NCBI GenBank assembly: GCA_014379785.1
Contig: JACMLD010000198.1
Coordinates: forward strand, 1-8,366
Direction of reading: 5' to 3'
Length of the DNA stretch: 8,366 nucleotides
Source of the DNA: Chitinophagaceae bacterium
GTDB lineage: Bacteria; Bacteroidota; Bacteroidia; Chitinophagales; Chitinophagaceae
In this document: positions 5,178 to 8,366 of the stretch, one piece after another
How the letters are laid out: the number at the start of each line of letters is the position of its first letter
How positions within the stretch are numbered: position 1 is the stretch's first letter
The notes under the pieces: generated by a model
Seen by the model: the letters and a program-made list of their open reading frames with translations, nothing else
What the model was told of the DNA's origin: nothing
Databases searched by the model: none
Made by a program: the position numbers and the translations under genes

Positions 5178-7412
5178 TTAGAGAGCAATTAACGCAAATT
5201 CACTTTCCAGCCCCGCCATGAGGTTTTCAATGGCTGTATCGTATTTGTTTTTCCAGTTCTGGATATGGCCCCAGTTCATTCCATCCACTTCTACACTGCC
5301 TGCTGTTACCACGCCCAGTTCTTCAAATGATTGGTTACCGATCAGTTTTTTAAAGGCTCCCAGGTTTTCAGGTTTTACGGTGATTACAACCCGGCTTTGA
5401 GATTCTCCAAACCAGTATGCATCCTTTCTGATATTGTAATCGGATGCGACCACATCTATTCCAAGTTCGCGGTGAAAACAGGATTCTATGAGCGTGACGA
5501 AGAGACCGCCTTCACTCACGTCATGTGCAGATGAAATAATCTTTGCTCTGATCAGTTCTGCCACTTTTTGTTGCAATGTAAATTCTTCATCGAGGTCAAA
5601 CCGGGGGACGGTACTAAATTCTACGCCACAGATTTTGTGCAGGTATTCGGAAGATCCGAGATCATCCGTACTCTTTCCGATTAAAAATATAAGGTCGCCT
5701 TCTTCCTTATAATACATGGTCATTTTGTCGTTGACAGTTTCAAGTACGCCGACCATACCGATTGTAGGAGTCGGATATACCGGACCATCGGGATTCTGGT
5801 TGTAAAAACTTACGTTACCCCCTGTGACGGGTGTATCGAATTTCAGACATGCTTCGCCCATTCCCCTGATGGCTTCTACAAACTGAAAGTAAACTTCGGG
5901 ATCGTATGGATTTCCAAAATTCAGGCAGTTGGTGATACCGATCGGCTGTCCGCCACTGCAGACAATATTCCTCGCAGCTTCAGACACGGCTATCATTGCG
6001 CCCTGATAGGGATCCGCATATACATAACGGCTGTTGCAATCGGTGGTGAGAGCCAGCGCTTTGTTCGTTGGTTTGGCGAGCACTACGGCAGCATCGCTCG
6101 GATCATTGGTGCTCGTGTTTCCTGCGCCGACCATGCTATCGTACTGAACATACACCGCACGCTTTGATGCGATGTTTGGAATGGAGATGACCTGTTCAGC
6201 TACTGCTTTGAGATCATCCGGCACTGCTATCGTTGAAGGATCAAATGATTTTATTTTTTCGAAGTATGCGGGTTTTTTATATTCTCTTTCATAGACAGGT
6301 GCGCCACCGCCGAGAACCAGGTCATAAGCAGGTAATTCTGCTTCCAGTTCACCATGCATGTAAAACCTCAGCATTCCATCACCCGTCACCTCTCCTATCT
6401 CAGAACATGGTAAATCCCATTTTTCAAAAACCTGCAACACAGCTTCTTCTTTTCCTTTTTCCACCACCATCAGCATTCGTTCCTGGCTTTCGCTCAGCAA
6501 TAGCTCCCAGGCTTTCATATTTTTCTGACGGGTTGGAACCTTATCGAGATCGATGCGCATTCCCACTTCTCCTTTCGCACTCATTTCTGAGGTGGAGCAG
6601 ATGATCCCTGCTGCACCCATGTCCTGCATACCGACTACGGCCCCGGTCTTTATCACTTCAAGACAGGCCTCCAGTAATTTTTTTTCCTGAAACGGATCGC
6701 CTACCTGCACTGCCGGCAGTTCCTCCGTGCTCTCTGCAGTGATATCCGCTGATGCAAATGAAGCGCCGCCTATTCCGTCTTTACCTGTGGCACTTCCAAC
6801 AAAAAATACAGGGTTGCCGATCCCTGCTGCTGTTGCAGAGATGGTTTCGCCGTTTTTCAAAACCCCCACGCTCATCGCATTTACAAGTGGGTTTGTATGA
6901 TAACATTGTTCAAAATAAATTTCTCCGCCTACTGTTGGCACACCAAAGCAGTTGCCATAGTGGCCAATGCCGTGCACAACGCCACCGAGCAGGTGCTGGG
7001 TCTTTGCTTCTTTGAGATTTCCGAAGCGAAGTGAGTTGAGGGAAGCCACCGGTCTTGCGCCCATGGTGAAAATATCGCGGTGTATTCCACCCACCCCGGT
7101 TGCCGCACCCTGAAACGGTTCGATGGCAGAAGGGTGATTGTGACTTTCAATTTTAAAAACTACACCATAGCCATCGCCGATATCCATCAACCCTGCGTTT
7201 TCTTCACCTGCTTTGACCAGCATTTTCTTCCCCTCACGTGGCAATGTCTTGAGCCAGCGTATCGAGTTTTTATAACTGCAATGCTCGCTCCACATACCAC
7301 TGAAGGCGCATAATTCATTAAAATTTGGTGTGCGTCCCAGTTTCTGTTTGATGAGTTCAAATTCTTCTGCAGTGATCCGCAATTGCGCGGCTGTCTTGAC
7401 AGTAACTTCCAT
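5178..7412 (-). CDS. purL: Phosphoribosylformylglycinamidine synthase, synthetase subunit (small PurL)
   Basis: Converts formylglycinamide ribonucleotide to the amidine (FGAM) with ATP and ammonia, step four of de novo purine synthesis. At 744 residues it is the small PurL type, which needs separate PurQ (glutaminase) and PurS partners; the large 1,300-residue type carries its own glutaminase domain, and none is present here. The conserved N-terminal FSGMWSEHCSYK includes His44. The first ATP-binding half has ESHNHPSAIEPFQGAATGVG (89-108) and QDMGAAGI. The second half has NCLNFGNP, TPVTGGNVSFYNQN, SAHDVSEGGL and the C-terminal WFGESQSR. The start is the ATG at 7412, close behind an exact -7 promoter box. 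It leads the operon with hldD and proC; purQ and purS are not in the window. Confidence 0.97.
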   Translation of the reverse strand: MEVTVKTAAQLRITAEEFELIKQKLGRTPNFNELCAFSGMWSEHCSYKNSIRWLKTLPREGKKMLVKAGEENAGLMDIGDGYGVVFKIESHNHPSAIEPFQGAATGVGGIHRDIFTMGARPVASLNSLRFGNLKEAKTQHLLGGVVHGIGHYGNCFGVPTVGGEIYFEQCYHTNPLVNAMSVGVLKNGETISATAAGIGNPVFFVGSATGKDGIGGASFASADITAESTEELPAVQVGDPFQEKKLLEACLEVIKTGAVVGMQDMGAAGIICSTSEMSAKGEVGMRIDLDKVPTRQKNMKAWELLLSESQERMLMVVEKGKEEAVLQVFEKWDLPCSEIGEVTGDGMLRFYMHGELEAELPAYDLVLGGGAPVYEREYKKPAYFEKIKSFDPSTIAVPDDLKAVAEQVISIPNIASKRAVYVQYDSMVGAGNTSTNDPSDAAVVLAKPTNKALALTTDCNSRYVYADPYQGAMIAVSEAARNIVCSGGQPIGITNCLNFGNPYDPEVYFQFVEAIRGMGEACLKFDTPVTGGNVSFYNQNPDGPVYPTPTIGMVGVLETVNDKMTMYYKEEGDLIFLIGKSTDDLGSSEYLHKICGVEFSTVPRFDLDEEFTLQQKVAELIRAKIISSAHDVSEGGLFVTLIESCFHRELGIDVVASDYNIRKDAYWFGESQSRVVITVKPENLGAFKKLIGNQSFEELGVVTAGSVEVDGMNWGHIQNWKNKYDTAIENLMAGLESEFALIAL

Positions 7413-7443
7413 TTTTTATTGATTTGCCGTTTTGTGCCTGTCA

Positions 7444-7451
7444 CAAAGTTA
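7444..7451 (-). promoter_or_regulatory. -7 box of the purL-hldD-proC operon promoter
   Basis: On the minus strand TAACTTTG (7451-7444) matches the Bacteroidota consensus TAnnTTTG exactly and lies 31 nt before the purL ATG. The implied leader of about 25 nt leaves no room for a riboswitch. No good -33 TTG is found at 17-21 nt upstream, which may mean dependence on an activator or a weak -33. Confidence 0.55.
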
Positions 7452-7485
7452 GCTGAATAGTTAAGGATGGGGAAAGCGAAAACCG

Positions 7486-7499
7486 TTTTTCATGAAAAA
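7486..7499. repeat. 14-bp palindrome in the purL / membrane-protein intergenic region
   Basis: TTTTTCATGAAAAA is a perfect palindrome between two divergent genes, about 27 bp before the ATG at 7526 and about 35 bp upstream of the purL -7 box. Its position would suit a dimeric regulator acting on either gene. The core is only CATG flanked by A/T runs, so chance is a serious alternative. Confidence 0.25.
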
Positions 7500-7525
7500 A
7501 AACGTACTTCGTACAAACGCAGCAG

Positions 7526-8366
7526 ATGCAATATGCCCTTCTTATTGTCTACTTTTTGATCGCCTGCATACTGCTTTCCAGATTGAAAATAGTTAAATCA
7601 ACAGGACTTCCTCTCAAACTGGTTCTGGCCCTGTTTTCTCTCAAAACCATAGCCGGACTGCTTTACGGCTACATCTACTCCAGGCAGCCGGGGTACGAAC
7701 AGTTTTCAGATACATGGCAGGTATATTTCGACAGTCTCCCGGAATACCGGCAGCTGATGCATGACCCTGTTTATTTTTTCACTCATTGGTTTGCAAACCC
7801 TGACCATCTGAGTTATACAAACTTTTTCGGGTCGACAGATTCTTACTGGAATGATCTGAAGGATAAGATGCTGCATAAAATGCAGGCAGTCATGAATGTT
7901 TTCACCTTCGGTTACTATTATGTGAATGTAGTGGTGTACGAATTCATCACGTTTCCCGGCAGTTTGCTGCTTTATAATTTGCTGAAAAGGATTTTTCCGG
8001 AGAGTAAAAAATGGCATGTGATTCCTGTTTTTTTGTTACCCTCTTTCGTGTTCTGGACAGGCGGAATGTACAAGGATGGTTTTGTTTTTCTCTTTATGAT
8101 GGTTGTAGTCTGGCAGTTTTTCCAGCTCCTAAATAAGAATGACAGAAAAGGAACCCGCATTTTATATCTGGCGCTCGCCTTTGCCGGCATTTTTTTACTG
8201 AGAAACTATATCGCGTTGCTGCTGCTGCCCTCATTGCTGTGCTGGGGTTTGAATATGCGCTGGCCCAGGCATGCGGCTTGGACATTTGTAATCATATACC
8301 TGATCGGCAGCGTGGCCATTCTGTTTGGTAGTCAACTACATGCTGGTTTGGATTTTCCGTCTTTTA
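7526..8366 (+). CDS. Polytopic inner-membrane protein, function unknown, 3' end cut by window edge
   Basis: An open plus-strand frame starts at the ATG at 7526 and continues past the window end, giving 280 residues with no stop. The start follows an in-frame stop at 7493 and is the first ATG in frame. The protein opens MQYALLIVYFLIACILLSRL, a hydrophobic segment. A second hydrophobic segment lies near residues 30-52, then a polar, aromatic-rich loop (about 53-115) containing QFSDTWQVYFDSLPEYR and MHDPVYFFTHWF. Further hydrophobic segments lie near 120-150, 162-200, 210-240 and 250-270. Between membrane segments is WTGGMYKDG (177-185), the most distinctive motif visible. The architecture recalls membrane-embedded glycosyltransferases or polysaccharide polymerases, with a loop after the first helices, but no diagnostic motif allows a family call. 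It is transcribed away from purL; I found no clear TAnnTTTG box ahead of it. Confidence 0.8.
   Translation, partial: MQYALLIVYFLIACILLSRLKIVKSTGLPLKLVLALFSLKTIAGLLYGYIYSRQPGYEQFSDTWQVYFDSLPEYRQLMHDPVYFFTHWFANPDHLSYTNFFGSTDSYWNDLKDKMLHKMQAVMNVFTFGYYYVNVVVYEFITFPGSLLLYNLLKRIFPESKKWHVIPVFLLPSFVFWTGGMYKDGFVFLFMMVVVWQFFQLLNKNDRKGTRILYLALAFAGIFLLRNYIALLLLPSLLCWGLNMRWPRHAAWTFVIIYLIGSVAILFGSQLHAGLDFPSF

Noticed and set aside
5156..5188. Upstream TTG start for hldD inside the end of purL
   Set aside because: It would add 11 residues including a poly-Lys run from an A9 tract. The family start lies shortly before the IVITGAAGFIG strand, so the ATG at 5155 is already sufficient.
6233..7015. Plus-strand frames of 60-125 codons inside purL
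   Set aside because: They are antisense to an intact, highly conserved purL and contain low-complexity Phe/Leu/Ser/His-rich translations typical of shadow frames.
7413..7443. Possible purine riboswitch ahead of purL
   Set aside because: The -7 box at 7444-7451 leaves a leader of only about 25 nt, too short for any known purine aptamer.
7504..7514. Inverted repeat GTAC-TTC-GTAC before the membrane protein
   Set aside because: A 4-bp stem with a 3-nt loop is expected by chance and has no T tract or other context.
7492..7596. Short 34-codon plus-strand frame starting MKKNVLRT, overlapping the start of the membrane protein out of frame
   Set aside because: It ends after 34 codons, has no hydrophobic or domain pattern, and the overlapping frame from 7526 is open for 280 codons with clear membrane segments.

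Overview
The window looks like chromosomal DNA of a Gram-negative member of the Bacteroidota. Three things point there. The protein at 1865-2986 ends in a type IX secretion (Por) C-terminal sorting domain, which is found in this phylum and its close relatives. The upstream regions carry the Bacteroidota -7 box TAnnTTTG, exact ahead of pyrG and purL, and there are no clear Shine-Dalgarno sequences. An LPS heptose epimerase (HldD) indicates an outer membrane. Base composition is moderate, and nothing looks like a plasmid, phage or transposon.

Layout from left to right: (1) 1-1616, minus: pyrG (CTP synthase), complete at its N-terminus and cut by the window edge a few residues before its expected end. 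(2) 1617-1864: a divergent intergenic region with a strong pyrG promoter, a 17-bp dyad over its -33 element, a pyrG leader hairpin, and a weaker promoter for the gene to the right. (3) 1865-2986, plus: a secreted protein of unknown function with a signal peptide, a novel-looking N-terminal region, an FN3-like segment and a T9SS sorting domain. (4) 2993-3025: a hairpin that can terminate transcription from both sides. (5) 3049-3225, minus: a short unannotated-type gene for a 58-residue protein with one N-terminal hydrophobic segment and its own promoter-like sequence. (6) 3363-7412, minus: a compact three-gene operon purL - hldD - proC, with a 22-nt gap and then a 1-nt TGATG overlap. (7) 7413-7525: a short divergent intergenic region with the purL promoter. 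(8) 7526 to the right edge, plus: the first 280 residues of a polytopic membrane protein of unknown function.

Most of the window is housekeeping: CTP synthesis, the fourth step of purine synthesis, the ADP-heptose precursor of the LPS inner core, and the last step of proline synthesis. The purL-hldD-proC cluster joins three unrelated pathways, which suggests co-expression by growth rate rather than one shared pathway. The less charted parts are the T9SS cargo, the 58-residue membrane/secreted peptide and the truncated membrane protein. I see no tRNA, rRNA, CRISPR array, insertion sequence or defence system, and no convincing undescribed multi-gene system.
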